Both the position numbers and the translations under genes were made by a program. DNA of 64,000 nucleotides, taken from NCBI RefSeq assembly GCF_019578655.1, contig NC_063261.1, positions 15,862,216 through 15,926,215 on the forward strand, given 5' to 3'. Positions 33,440-44,689 of this stretch are shown piece by piece. The first letter of the stretch is position 1, and each line of letters opens with the position of its first letter. A model generated the notes under the pieces. The model was not told where the DNA came from. It ran no database searches and worked only from the letters and a program-made list of their open reading frames with translations. The stretch comes from Ricinus communis. Lineage: Eukaryota; Streptophyta; Magnoliopsida; Malpighiales; Euphorbiaceae.

Positions 33440-35165
33440 ACAATATCTAAATTTTTAAATATATACACAATGTGAGGTAGAGCCATACGAATAATGGCAC
33501 TCCAAAGATAAGGTTTTTGGACATTTGAAAAACATATATATGTTGTAGTTCAAAAGATTTCAACATTTTTCTTTAACTTTTCTATAAAGATTATATATTG
33601 TACGGCCAAACAATTATTATCATATTTATATGCTTCTCTTTATTTTCCTTTTTGGCATTAATATTCAACCTTCTCACAACTTTGACTAATCTTCATACAC
33701 TATTTCATGGTGTTAAAACAAAAAAAGACTCAAATTTGGATATTTTAATTTTCTTTTTCTTTTTTAGAAAAATAAGATGTATTATAATAGCTATATTTTA
33801 TTAGATATCCATCCTTTTTTGTTAAAATATGCTTTTACTGTTGGAAGGTTTGCAAATCTTATATGAATAAAAAAAATTAAAATAAATATATAATGAGTAA
33901 AATATTAATTAAAGAGAATTTAGAATGATATTTACTGATATGTTATCGGGCTTTTTTCTTTTTTTTTTGGAAGAAAGGTACTTCTTACTTTTATAAAAAA
34001 AAATCATAAAATATTAATAATAGTTAATGATTCTCTTTAGTGATTATATTGCATAAAGGTTTTATTTTATCAAAAGTAATAAAATGATATTTTTGCATTT
34101 AAAATTCTAAATTCAAAAGCATGAGTGCAAATGTCAGTCGAATAAAGAGTCTCTAAATTACCCTTTATAGCAAGCCTAAGATTCTCATATGCAACTAACA
34201 TACGTCAGTTACCAATCATGCAAAGACATCTTCACAAAGAAGCTGACACCCACCACCCACAAATTTTGCCAACTTAAAATCTTTTTTTATATGTATATTT
34301 ATATTTTAATATATATTTTTATTTTTAACACATAAAATTTATAATTAATAAATTATATTTTTAAAAATATTATAAAAAATTATTAAATATTAAATATATT
34401 TTTATTTATAAATTTACTTTTTAATCAAAAATAATAATAATAATTATATAATATACGAATAAATAATCAAATTCGTCTGGCTATCCAATATTAGAGTAGG
34501 GCCATATTAGAAAAGTTAGCAATCCCGAAGTGTTTGACATTTTGTACCCAAACACGTTACAAGATATTCTTCGCTAATCAGACAAACGTCACCAATCATC
34601 ATTTAAATATGTGTCGTTTTCTAATAAATGGAAGGGATTGGTTTTGACTGATTTCTTAACTCTTTTGATATTGAGGTTGAAATAAATAATATTATAAATA
34701 ATTTTAGTAATAAATATTTCTTTATATTTATTATTTATAATTGATTATATGTACCTTTGATGAAAATACTTTTATAGTACCATGCAAAAGAAACTTCGAC
34801 TTTCAATACGATAATACACTAATTTATTATTATTTTTTTCCAATGATGGTGAAGTCTAGTAATTAGAGTTCCATAAACTTCTTCGACTTCTATCTAAATT
34901 CAATTTTTTTTATGTATTTCAGCATTACAGTGAATGACAAAATGATGAATGAAAATTCAGTTAAAAAAATAAATTCGTTTATTTAAAAATATCATATAAT
35001 ATAAAATTAAATAAATTATAATTAAAAATTCAATATGCATATAGATATATTTTATTGATTCTTGATAATTTTAAATAATAATAAATATCTAATATGGTAG
35101 CACCAAAATAAAAATATTTATTATAAATACATAGATAAATAGACTTTGATAATCCCCCACTCAGC
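33440..35165 (+). repeat. B3 locus duplication, unit 1 (decayed)
   Basis: Four blocks appear in the same order as in unit 2: 33470-33640 like 35340-35530 (GATAAGGTTTTTGGACAT, TTTCTTTAACTTTTCT, ATTATCATAT); 34150-34262 like 35850-35985 (promoter and start of the B3 gene); 34485-34630 like 37548-37710 (AATTCGTCTG, AGTAGGGCCATATT, CCAAACRCGT, TTCTTCGCTAATC); 34998-35110 like 37880-38045 (ATTCAATAT and ATAAATATCTAATATRGTA). Spacing between blocks differs, so each unit has its own insertions and deletions. Confidence 0.65.
34161..34262 (+). pseudogene. B3 gene relic (promoter and first ~15 codons only)
   Basis: TAGCAAGCCTAAGATTCTCA, then GCAACTAACATA, matches the leader of the intact B3 gene at 35876-35911. 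ATGCAAAGACATCTTCACAAAGAAGCTGACACCCACC matches its first 12 or so codons, and similarity then stops. The relic's start frame breaks at once. Its TATA position reads TCTAAATTACC where the live gene has TATAAATAACC. Confidence 0.7.
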
Positions 35166-35858
35166 ATTAGTTAATTAAAACTAAACCAGTTATCAACCTT
35201 TAATTATTAAATTTCATTAAATAATATAACGACTGTACAAAATTTTTAAAGTAAGTTGTGATTATATTAAATATTTTTGTAAGACTAATTAATTTTCTTA
35301 GGATAAAACATAAGAAAGTGGACAAATTTCGCACACTCACTTACAATATATAATGTTTGGACCGGATGATATGAATTAAAGATAAGATTTTTGGATATGG
35401 GAAAAACATTGTACAACAAATTTCAACACATTCTTTAACTTTCTCTGAACCCCTCGTGCCGTCACTCAATCATTATCATATTATTTATTGCTCTTTTTTC
35501 TTGTTGGGTCAATCTCTCTCTCTATTCTTTTTGGTAAAGATCAATCTTATTATCTTTGACTGATGTTGTATAGTTGCGTTTGGCATAGTATATAGAGATT
35601 AGTAAAATATTTTTATAATTAATAACTAAAATAAGCAAACAAGTTATAATTAATCATAGAAAACCTAATACAAAGTCTAATATTTATGTTTCTTAAAATT
35701 ATATAGTACTTATTATTATGTAGAAAATAAAGTGTCAAGATGTTTGGAGCTTATGTCAAATATGAAGTGAGACACTTGACATCAGAGGTTTGACATCAGA
35801 AATACTGAATGTTGCTACTTGTTCAACTTTGTGCTGAATCATTTCCAAAAAAATCGTC

Positions 35859-35868
35859 TATAAATAAC
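35859..35868 (+). promoter_or_regulatory. TATA box of B3 gene 2
   Basis: CTATAAATAA, 74 bases before the ATG at 35942. It is mutated in the relic copy upstream (34151-34161). Confidence 0.6.
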
Positions 35869-35941
35869 CAGTTATAGCAAGCTTAAGATTCTCACAGTGC
35901 AACTAACATATTTCTGTAACTAGAATATTCATCAATTCAAC

Positions 35942-36313
35942 ATGCAAGAGATCTTCAGAAAGAAGCTGACACACACCGATGTAAATTACAGATTCTCAAT
36001 TCCAACTGGAAAGCTCGAATATTTCGAAATTCCAGCTGGGGAGTTTTCCAGAGATGTTAATGTCACTGACTTGAATAACGAAGATCATCGCACTCGCATG
36101 AAGACCTTCAAATGTTCCAAGCGTGAAAACGGTTATGATAAGCCCGTTCTCCCTGCAGGTTGGACTAAATTTGTCAGAGAAAAAGGTCTCAGAATTGGTG
36201 ACCAGGTCATCTTTTCTACGCAGGAAGCTGGGGCTGGCAGCTATGCTTTATGTATTCGGGCACAGAAGCTGACCTCGAAGTTGTTTGGTCAAGCCATATA
36301 TCTAGATGTCTGA
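35942..36313 (+). CDS. small single-B3-domain protein 2
   Basis: Single-exon frame of 123 residues. It begins MQEIFRKKLTHTDVNYRFSI, then has KTFKCSKR, KPVLPAGWTKFVREKGLRIG and DQVIF, ending KLTSKLFGQAIYLDV. The KxLTxTDV start, the CSKR and KPVLxxGW..FVR.K.LR.GD blocks are classic B3 features. It has no second domain. The C-terminal LFGQxI..DV tail is shared with the B3 gene at 53135 and, weaker, 25344. A GEFSRDVNVTDLNN loop is longer than in its paralogues. It lies in a tandem duplication whose other copy has lost nearly all coding sequence. Likely a nuclear DNA-binding protein; targets unknown. Confidence 0.8.
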   Translation: MQEIFRKKLTHTDVNYRFSIPTGKLEYFEIPAGEFSRDVNVTDLNNEDHRTRMKTFKCSKRENGYDKPVLPAGWTKFVREKGLRIGDQVIFSTQEAGAGSYALCIRAQKLTSKLFGQAIYLDV

Positions 36314-36435
36314 ATAATGACCGGAACAAAGCATAAGCAATTATGCATGCCACTACATTGCAGGTATCTTTTATTAAATGATACGTTTCTTTTCTTGCTA
36401 CAACCTACCATAATCATGAAGCTTAAGGTTGCCCT

Positions 36436-36610
36436 ATATAATTTGCCTTTTGATTTTTATTTTTTGGGTTTTGCTGTCGCAGGTTATGTCAAGTTCCCAT
36501 CTCGGCAAAACCATATTATTACTTGCTATTCTCTTATCAAATCTAAATATAATTTGCCTTTTGATTTTTCTTTTTTCGGTTCCCATCTCGGCAAAGCCAT
36601 ATTATGTTGC
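36436..36610 (+). repeat. imperfect tandem repeat downstream of B3 gene 2
   Basis: AATTTGCCTTTTGATTTTTA at 36439 recurs at 36550 as AATTTGCCTTTTGATTTTTC, and GTTCCCATCTCGGCAAAACC near 36496 recurs near 36580. A third partial copy of its TTTTTGGGTTTTGCTGTCGCAGG core lies at 38175-38198. That core looks like the 3' end of an intron. Confidence 0.65.
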
Positions 36611-36619
36611 TTCTGTACA

Positions 36620-37547
36620 AGAATTATTGGTGTTTTATTATATGTATGTCTCTTGCAATTTCTTGCTTCTTGGGTTTTTCATTTTTAGTTTAAGCCAGTG
36701 CTTTGGTTTTCTTCTTCATGGACGACATTATAGATGTTTTGAATAAAAAAACGAAGAAGGGATCATCTGTCCCTTTTCTGTTTTAGTTCCCATTATAGCA
36801 AAACAAACTTTGGTGATTTTTCTATCACTGTCTCCCTCTTTCTCACTCTGTAGCTAATCATGTTTATGATTATGATTATTATTATACATGACAATTATTA
36901 ACTGCATTCAATCAACTTACAAATAAAATTATGACTTATACATATATATAATTTTACATTTACCTATTATTTTATGGTAAAAGTAATCAATACATAGTCC
37001 GAAATTAGAAGGTTTAATTGGGATTTGAGTTCTTTTTCAGTAATAAATCCCGGTAGCTAAAATGACATGAACCATGCTTCTTGATTTTATTTTAAGTTCA
37101 TTTAATTGACAAACTAAAACCATAAAAGATTATATACCAAAGTTATTATTATTATGAACTTTTGCGTATATGTCTTTTCTTTCTTTGATGTTAACGTTAA
37201 TTCAGTAGTGTGAGACAAGATTATTGTAATTGTCTGGCACCGGTCAAATTTAATGTCAACACTAAGAAAATTTGCTACGTAAAATAGTGAATTACAAATG
37301 ATAAAGGTGATTTAGTAATTAAACTGGTATAAAATATGTTGTTGTTGCTTTTAATTGAGGACGCTAATTAATATAATGATTAAGTACATAAATAATTATA
37401 TAATGACTTATTAAATATCTTTTTTTTTGGATTATATTATTATTTTAGTCACGTTTTATTTTATATTTCATAAGTATTCAAGTAATTAATAATTATAGAT
37501 TTTCTTATAAAATGACCCATTGCATCTATCATTTTAGTTTTATTAAA
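36620..37547. other. 3' flank of B3 gene 2, no gene seen
   Basis: T-rich then AT-rich. No recognised feature. Confidence 0.5.
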
Positions 37548-37928
37548 TTCGTCTGACTATAGAGAATTACAGCAGTAGGGCCATATTGAAAGAGTAGCAA
37601 TCCAGTAAGTGTTGACAATTTATACCCAAACGCGTATTACAAATTCTTCGCTAATCTTCAGTACAAGTGTGTTGATTTTCTAAGACAAAGGTCATTATCA
37701 ATCATCATGTGAGTGTGTTGATTGTCTATGTATTTGGAAACTTTGAGAAATCAACTTTTAATAAATGGATAATAAAGGATTAGAATGTAGCGAATCAGAA
37801 TCCTAGAAGCATGCATTTAATGTCTGATTAAACAAAGAAAATGACTACACTAACCTTTTATTAAATTTAGATTAAATATTTAATTAAACTGTAAATCCAT
37901 TTATACCCATAACATAAAATTAGAAATT

Positions 37929-37929
<1 letters not shown>

Positions 37930-37981
<52 letters not shown>
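37930..37981. repeat. (AT)n microsatellite
   Basis: About 26 AT units. A shorter one lies at 38404-38430. Confidence 0.9.
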
Positions 37982-37983
<2 letters not shown>

Positions 37984-38159
37984 AATGTATCTTATTAATT
38001 TTTGACAGTTTTGGACGTAATAAATATCTAATATAGTAATACCGAAATAAAAAAACTTATCATAAGTGCCCAAGTTAGTAGATTCCAACAGCCGACCACT
38101 GTCTAATCATATTAAATATTTTCTTCAAGTAACTCACGTTGCTTAGTATATATATTTGA

Positions 38160-38345
38160 GTGTTTTTGACTTTTCTTTTTTGGGTTTTGCTGTCGCAGGT
38201 GATCATGGCCTAGGTGCACTTGCTCTTATAGAAAATGGAGGCAGCAAATTTGTCCGAACAACTCGTATAAAACATAACTATACATCACTTTCATCAGATG
38301 GTCGAACTCTAATAGGGCGGCCATGTCTTCTAAACATATAAATAG
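38160..38345 (+). other. exon-like fragment after an intron-like acceptor
   Basis: TTTTTGGGTTTTGCTGTCGCAG then GTGATCATGGCC; 46 open codons follow (DHGLGALALIENGGSKFVRT, then TRIKHNYTSLSSDG). The upstream core is the same as at 36463-36485, so this may be a displaced copy of the 3' part of the B3 transcription unit. The encoded stretch is not recognised. Confidence 0.3.
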
Positions 38346-38499
38346 TATCACTTTCTTTTAGTCTATCAGTGTTGATCATTACAGAATGATAAGTCAAAAG
38401 AGGTATATATATATATATATATATATATATTAAGTTGAAAGAAAAGAAAGTTCCAATCATCTCCACCAATTCTTGTTCTAAAGCAAATCAAAATCTTCA

Positions 38500-38640
38500 A
38501 TTCTGTGCGACTGTACTATAACCATTTTCTACCAATAAAATGACAGCAACTAAAAGATTGCGATTATGTGGATCATCTGTTTCTTTATTAGTACAAGAAT
38601 AATAACAAGAAAGCGAAAGAACCCACAAGCTTTTCTTTTA
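38500..38640 (+). repeat. orphan copy of a B3-gene upstream region
   Basis: ACCATTTTCTACCAATAAAATGACAGCAA, then TGTGGATCATCTGTTTCTTT and ACCCACAAGC match, in the same order, 39292-39470 upstream of the B3 gene at 39578. No B3 coding sequence follows here. It is a promoter-only duplicate or the scar of a lost gene. Confidence 0.55.
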
Positions 38641-38649
38641 AAATAGAAT

Positions 38650-39280
38650 GTTACCTATGAAACAAAGTCAAAAACTTTATAATCCAATCTACAAATGGGA
38701 ATGTTGGTAGGTGCTGAAAAATCAGATTTGTTATCTTTTTATTTAATACATTAATTTTTAATTTTCTTAGATATATTTTTTGAAAAATATCAACATGGCC
38801 TGCTTTTTATAAAAATAATTACTGTAACTCAAAATAAAATAAAATAAAAATCAAAGTAAAATCACACCTACCTTTTCTTCTAAATCAAAGCAACAACTTT
38901 TCATCTAGAAAGCGTGCATAGCAAAATAAATAGTTTCATTTTTTCAATTTTATAAATTTAATTTTTGATACCTTTTAACTATTATTTTAATTTATGATTT
39001 ATTTTTTTATATTTTTTTACGTCTTAATTTCTTTCATTTTTATACATCTATTTTTATATTTCTATTCATTTATATCTATGAAAGTACGTAAAAATATATA
39101 TTCAAAAATAAAAAGATATAAAAAGCAGAAGTTAAAAAGATGTCATAGATTAAAAAAATAAAAAGATGTCATAGATTAAAAAAAAAATTAGAAAAAGTAT
39201 CATAATTAAACTAATATAATTTAAAAGTAAAAATTATATATTAAAGCAGGCGCGTGGATGAAGAGAGATATATATATGGC
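38650..39280. other. AT-rich, no gene seen
   Basis: Long A/T tracts, including a short direct repeat of AAAAAGATGTCATAGATTAA at 39136-39182. Confidence 0.5.
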
Positions 39281-39511
39281 TATATAACAAACCATTTTCA
39301 ACCAAGAAAACGACAGCAATTGGCAAAAAGAAAACTAAGAGATTGCTAGAGCATGTGGACCTCTGTTTCTTTATCAGTACATAAATAATAACACTACTCT
39401 AGTAGTCCACATAGAACATAGATTTCTCAGCTTTTTTCTTTTTGCATTCAGTAAGGACCCACAAGCCATTCAATTCTAGAAAACGAAAGAAATATCAGTC
39501 ATTCTTGCTCC

Positions 39512-39520
39512 TGTATATAT
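39512..39520 (+). promoter_or_regulatory. TATA box of B3 gene 3
   Basis: TGTATATATACA centred about 60 bases before the ATG at 39578. An ATG at 39523 opening only five codons would lie at or before the expected transcription start. Confidence 0.45.
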
Positions 39521-39577
39521 ACATGGAACTTGCTTTCTGAACTTGTCAAAAACATACATTACACTACCTATCTGGCA

Positions 39578-39955
39578 ATGGCAATGTTCTCAAAGGTATT
39601 ACAATGCCCAGATATCGAGAGAGGATTATCAGTTCCGGAGGCCTGTATAAAAGCATTTCAGCCTACAGACAAAGGCACTGAAATGAATCTGCAAGTTAGA
39701 GATGAAAGTGGGATTGTGCGGACATTTCGTTGCAGAATCCCTATTGGACTGAATCCAAAACCAGTTGTGTTTGGTGACTGGTTACAGTTCGTTCGGAGTA
39801 AGGATTTGAAGCAGGGGGATGCGATCACTTTCTACAAAGAGAAGGACCATGCTACTGGTGCTGACTACAGAATTACAGTCAAGAAAAGGGAATCATATTA
39901 TTCGAGATTCAAAACATCAATCCATCCTCGAGATATCACTGCTCAACCTGTTTAA
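39578..39955 (+). CDS. small single-B3-domain protein 3
   Basis: I choose the ATG at 39578 (MAMFSKVLQCPDIERGLSV), which sits in the same CTGGCAATGG context as the start of the B3 gene at 53135; a longer frame extends upstream only from a non-ATG codon. That gives 125 residues. B3 features are FSKVLQ..D...GLSVP, MNLQVRDESG, RTFRCRIP, KPVVFGDWLQFVRSKDLKQG and DAITFYKE. The tail (SRFKTSIHPRDITAQPV) lacks the LFGQDIWADV ending of its paralogues, and LTKTDV is changed to LQCPDI, so it is the most diverged member. A duplicate of its upstream region lies at 38500-38640. Confidence 0.78.
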   Translation: MAMFSKVLQCPDIERGLSVPEACIKAFQPTDKGTEMNLQVRDESGIVRTFRCRIPIGLNPKPVVFGDWLQFVRSKDLKQGDAITFYKEKDHATGADYRITVKKRESYYSRFKTSIHPRDITAQPV

Positions 39956-40567
39956 ATCTGTCACTTGTAACAATATGTTTCTGTCAGTTGTTTTCTGATT
40001 TGGTGTATAAGGATAAAGTTTTGGTCCACTAATTAATGTCTGTGTGCTGATTAACAAAAATTATATGGGACTTTTGTTGAAATACATTTCACATAGTGTA
40101 TACTTGGTAGAAAACAATCATATTCATATTCTCATTAGAAAAGAATCAAATAATAACAAAAATAAAAATATAAAAACTAAATACGTTTGTATAAAAGTGC
40201 AGAAAAAAATTGTTAAAAATATAAAAATACAGGTAACAAAATATGTTTTTTTCCTAGATAATTACTATTGTGCCTCATGTTAGAATTAGAGAATTATTGA
40301 TATTGTTTTTGGTTGCAAAAGCACAAAGGAATGAAGGGCCAATGTTTCTCTATGCAAGCAATCTTATGTCATTATAAATCTTTTCTTTTTCTTCTGAAAT
40401 TGATGAAATTTGAATATTAAGTTCGCTCATAAGATAATCATCACATAAGCCAAAGTTATAGTAAATTAAATGAACTATTTATTATATAGTAATACCTATA
40501 TATCATTGTTAAAGTTATTTTAAACTAATTTATGAACTATTAATTCTGAAAAGTATTCCAAACTATT
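39956..40567. other. 3' flank of B3 gene 3, no gene seen
   Basis: AT-rich. A 79-codon Lys/Asn-rich open frame (40044-40283) has the composition of random AT-rich DNA. Confidence 0.5.
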
Positions 40568-40966
40568 TGTAACGATCTGAAATCAGATCACATGAGATAT
40601 TGTCTGCTTTGGCTTCCTATTAGCCTTATGGTTTTGTCCATTTGGCTGATTCGAGAATTTTCCAAGAGATCATACATCTTCGGATTTGTCTGAATCAAAC
40701 ATGTTTAACTTTAGAGTTCCTACAACTCTACAGCCAAACAATCAAAAGGGACTCATATAATTAGTTCCAACTCTTTATATATATATTATCAACCATTTTC
40801 TGTCCCGTTTTGATGTGCAATTTTACTTATTCATGTATCTTTGTACTTTAAAGTGTTATCATTTTAGAAGCGTATCAGAAGCCGCTCCTTATCCAGATAT
40901 CCTATTTTTACCTCGGCATTTATTTTCCACCCTCATCGGACCGCTTCTCTAGACATGACTGTCACA
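40568..40966 (-). mobile_element. solo LTR of a Cassandra-like TRIM with 5S rRNA-derived block
   Basis: 399 bp, starting TGTAACG and ending TGTCACA, flanked on both sides by CTATT (40563-40567 and 40967-40971): a perfect 5-bp target duplication. Inside, 40653-40730 reads, as its reverse complement, like a decayed 5S rRNA: GAGAATTTTCCAAGAGATCA against 5S-antisense GAGGACTTCCCAGGAGGTCA, then TGTTTAACTTTAGAGTTC against GCTTAACTGCGGAGTTC. LTRs containing a 5S-derived region are the hallmark of Cassandra TRIM elements. With 5S taken as sense, the LTR lies on the minus strand. No partner LTR or internal region is present, so it is a solo LTR. Confidence 0.75.
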
Positions 40967-41221
40967 CTATTATTATATACAATTTTCAGACTCAAATCAA
41001 TTATCAAAAATTATATTGACTGAAAGTACCAATATGCCCTTTTTAGTTTTAATTAACAATTTTGTCCACAAATGTATCCGACAATAGAAGACTTTTTAAT
41101 AATATTCTTTTTTTGTGTTTGGAAAATCTTGCGCATAAAATAACTAAAATTAGTACCCCAGTGCAAAAGCTGAATATGAAACATATTGACCCTACTAAAA
41201 TATTCAAAACTAAAACTAGAA

Positions 41222-41288
<67 letters not shown>
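41222..41288. repeat. compound (CT)n(AT)n microsatellite
   Basis: CT repeats (41222-41240) running into AT repeats (41240-41288). Open frames through it on both strands are low-complexity artefacts. Confidence 0.9.
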
Positions 41289-41293
<5 letters not shown>

Positions 41294-41349
41294 TAATGAA
41301 TGGGTCCACAAAATAAATTATTGTTATGAAATATAATAGATTTTGTTGT

Positions 41350-41500
41350 GTTGTGTTATGAAAATGTTAATCTCTCCAGCAAACAAAACAGCTTCTCGCG
41401 CTGTTGGGAATGTAGGGCGCAATGGTCACGCGCAATGCGGCTGCACACGCTTTAGATCCGACCCATCTGGAAGACATACTTCGATTAATTAATGTATGAT
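41350..41500 (+). other. GC-rich island, possible RNase H tail of a retroelement
   Basis: A clearly GC-richer patch in AT-rich DNA. In one frame it reads VTRNAAAHALDPTHLEDILR; RNA.AHALA is typical of the last catalytic segment of plant LINE RNase H domains. Fewer than 25 codons, so only a hint. Confidence 0.25.
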
Positions 41501-42276
41501 ATTGACCTTAGTTCTGTCACAATCATGCATAAAATAATATTTTTTTATCTGATATCTAGAATTAATTTAACTAATAATTATTTATCCGTCTATTATATAT
41601 TTTTTTATTATTATTTTGATTATAAAATTAATTTTATAAGTATAATTTAATAAATTTTTAATATTTAATATTAATTTATAATATTTTAAAAAATAATAGC
41701 AAATTAGCTATTTTTAAATGTAATTAATTTTTTAAAATTTTATTAGTATAATAATATAGAAATTATTTTAGAATATTTATTTATTAATATTATAATATTA
41801 TATAAATTTATACTATAAATATAATTGATATCAATATTTTTTAAAATTAAAAATTATTATAATAATTAAAAATTAAATTTTTAGTGAACATAATATTTAA
41901 AAATATTATTTTTTTTATAATTAAAATCTTTATCTAATTAGAAAATTAATTTATTAGTTAATATAATATTAAAATATAATTAATATGCTAATTTTTAGAA
42001 TAATTATTATTTAATTAGAAAACTAATCATATCTAATTAGAAAAATTAATTTTTATCTAAATAGAAAATTAATTTATTATTAATAATGTTATTTTTGAGG
42101 ATTAGAATGAGTGTTTAATTAGAAATGTTACTTATTAATCAATAAATTAATAAAAAATATAAAATTATACATAATCTTGAGTCCTATATGTTAAGAGTAA
42201 GTACACATATAAGACAATAATTCTATGTGTCAAAAATTAAACACACATATTAAAAAATTTTAAGTCTCAGAAATTA

Positions 42277-42307
<31 letters not shown>

Positions 42308-42429
42308 TATATATATACATATATATTAATTAGAATATGGGAAACACGACGCTTACGTTTAAAGTCCGAATTCATAATCTTAATTAAATTAAAATAAAAT
42401 TTTTAATATTTTATCTACACACTTTTGAT
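41501..42429. other. AT-rich, no gene seen
   Basis: Very AT-rich, with an (AT)n/(AC)n microsatellite at 42281-42330. 42355-42430 is a second copy of the short dispersed repeat at 2095-2180. Confidence 0.5.
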
Positions 42430-43400
42430 TAAAAAATATTTTTCTATTACTCAATCATTTAAAATGAAATTAATCATTATGATTTTACTTTTTTTTTTCT
42501 TTTTTTCTATGTTTACTTTAAGCATTGCTCTATATAATATTATTTGTAATTTTATACACGAGAATCATCTCTTAATAGAAACAATTATCCATATGTTCTT
42601 CCTAATAGAATTTAGAAGTCTTATGGTGGTATTTGTTTGTTCAAAATAATCCTACTAAGATCACTAGATTTTTCACATGAAATCAATATTTTATTAGAAC
42701 TCTTTTAAAACTAAGTTATGAAATGGGTCTTCAATTAAGTCTTTTACAGACTTTTTTAAAATAAATTACTTTTTGTTTATGATTTTTTAATGACTATTGC
42801 AGAATTCATTAATTTATAAATACCTTTTACAGAATTTATGAATTTATTAATAATTTTTATAAAACTTTATTAGAAAAATTTTATATATATTAATAGACTT
42901 TTATTGGTTTTTATTGATCTTTACAGACTATTGTTTTTCCATTATTCAATTATTTAATAATAAAATTAATCATTCTACTTTTTTTTCTGCATTTACTTTA
43001 AGAGTTGTTGCACATAATGTTATCTGCAACTTTATACACAAGTAATAGAATTCATTTCATTATTGTATTAAATTTAAATTTACTTTTACATTTTCTATCT
43101 TATAATATGAATACTGTTTTTTTTTTTTTGTTAAGATAATAATTTAAAAAAAAATATTATATCACGATTTATCTCAAATTAAACCACTAAATTCATATTA
43201 TAATTATTATATTTTGTTCGTTCCATATTTGATAAGTACTTAAATCAACAACAATCACTTTTATCGATAGAAACAATAATTCAAATAATCTTCTTAATAA
43301 AATCTAGAAGTTTATATTAGAGTTGTTTGCTCAAAACAATCCTTTAAAAATCACTAAATTATTTTTTATGAGGGGCACTTAAAATTAAATTAAAACCTTT
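42430..43400 (+). repeat. diverged direct duplication in AT-rich DNA
   Basis: 42455-42660 (ATTAATCATT, TTTACTTTAAGCATTG, TTTATACACGAGAATC, AGAAACAATTATCC, AATTTAGAAGTC, TTTGTTTGTTCAAAATAATCCT) recurs in order and diverged at 42960-43040 and 43265-43355. No coding content. Confidence 0.45.
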
Positions 43401-44689
43401 TGATTAATTCTTTTTTTTTTTGTATTTATGAGTTTAAAAAAGTATTATTAATAAACTTTTAGTATTTGAGTTTCATACAATTTTTTTTTTTAAGATAAAG
43501 AATATAGAAAAGATGAATGATGTAAGAAAATCTAGAATTTTTTTTTTAAAAAAAAACACTATTGAAATCTTGAAGAAAAGAGAAGAGAATTTTTGAGATA
43601 TTTTTTTCATATCACTAAGTAAAGAATTGTGTAAAATATATAAAAGTCTATGCATATAAAAAACAATAGCAATTCTATTTGAGGCCAGTGGGGACTAGTG
43701 CCACTAACCCTGAAATTACATTTTAACATCTTTATTTTTTTTTTTCTTTAAATTGTCCTAACTTTCATTTATTGCCCTTATTGATATCTATAATTATTTT
43801 TAATTCTCAAATTTTTATAAGTTTATTTTTTTATCTTTATTAATATTTTTATTTTATTTATATTAACAATATTTTTCTTAATTCTATTATTTTTTTATAT
43901 TACTCTTTAGTTTGAGTTAATTTTTTTGTCCCAATTAATTAGATTTTTTTGAATCGCCACTACATAAAAATTAATGACTTTTTGAATATTAATTTACTTT
44001 TTTAGATTTTATAAAAATTATAATTGAATACTTCTTAATTTCGATAGACTTTTTTAAAATCTTTAAAAATCGGTATTAAATACCTCATGATTTGTATAGA
44101 ATCACTTAAAGTCATTACACCCTGACTTTTAAGTTCTATCAAAATCATTCTCTTAATCCAATATACTTCTAAAATCTTTTTATTCTTTTTTTTTTTTTGT
44201 ATTTATGAGTCAAGAAAATATTAGGGAGTTATTTTAAGATTTGAGAATCAACCAATCTCTTATTTTTTTAGATGGAGAATCTATCTAAAAAAATGATAAT
44301 AATGATACACGAGAATTTAAAAAGAAAAAAAAAGTCCTAAAAAAGTCTATTAAAATCTTAAGGAAAAGTAAAATAAAATTCTTAGAACTTTATATTTATA
44401 CCACTACATAAAAGTCACATAAAGTATATAAAAGTTTATATCTATAACAATTAATGACCGTTTAAAAAAAAATATTTTTATAAATTTTATAAAAATTATA
44501 TTTTATATCTCTAATTCTCATAGATATGTCTAAAATTTTTAAAAATAAGTAATAAATATCTTATAATTTTTATAAATTTTTTAAAAATTATTATTAATAC
44601 AACGTAACTTTTTAATTCCATTAACATTTTTAATACTCCTAATCCAATATAAACGGTAAGGATTTCTTAGAATGACATAATTGGTCCTT
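43401..44689. other. AT-rich, transposon-like, no gene seen
   Basis: Repeated motifs such as AAAAGTCTATTAAAATCTTRA and ATATAAAAGTYTAT (43600-43650, 44345-44440) suggest the interior or ends of an old DNA transposon, but I could not define its ends. 43687-43705 is a near-perfect 19-bp palindrome, AGTGGGGACTAGTGCCACT. Confidence 0.35.

Larger units (their letters stand above)
35330..38095 (+). repeat. B3 locus duplication, unit 2 (carries the intact gene)
   Basis: Partner of unit 1 (33440-35165). It is about 1 kb longer, mostly between the B3 gene and the 37548 block, including internal repeats at 36436-36610 and the (AT)n tract at 37930-37981. Confidence 0.6.

Noticed and set aside
39530..39577. 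longer N-terminus of B3 protein 3
   Set aside because: It needs a non-ATG start and would begin within about 15 bases of the TATA box.
41049..41316. open frames on both strands
   Set aside because: Created by the (CT)n(AT)n microsatellite.
43473..43655. 60-codon Lys/Phe/Ile-rich frame
   Set aside because: Composition of random AT-rich DNA.
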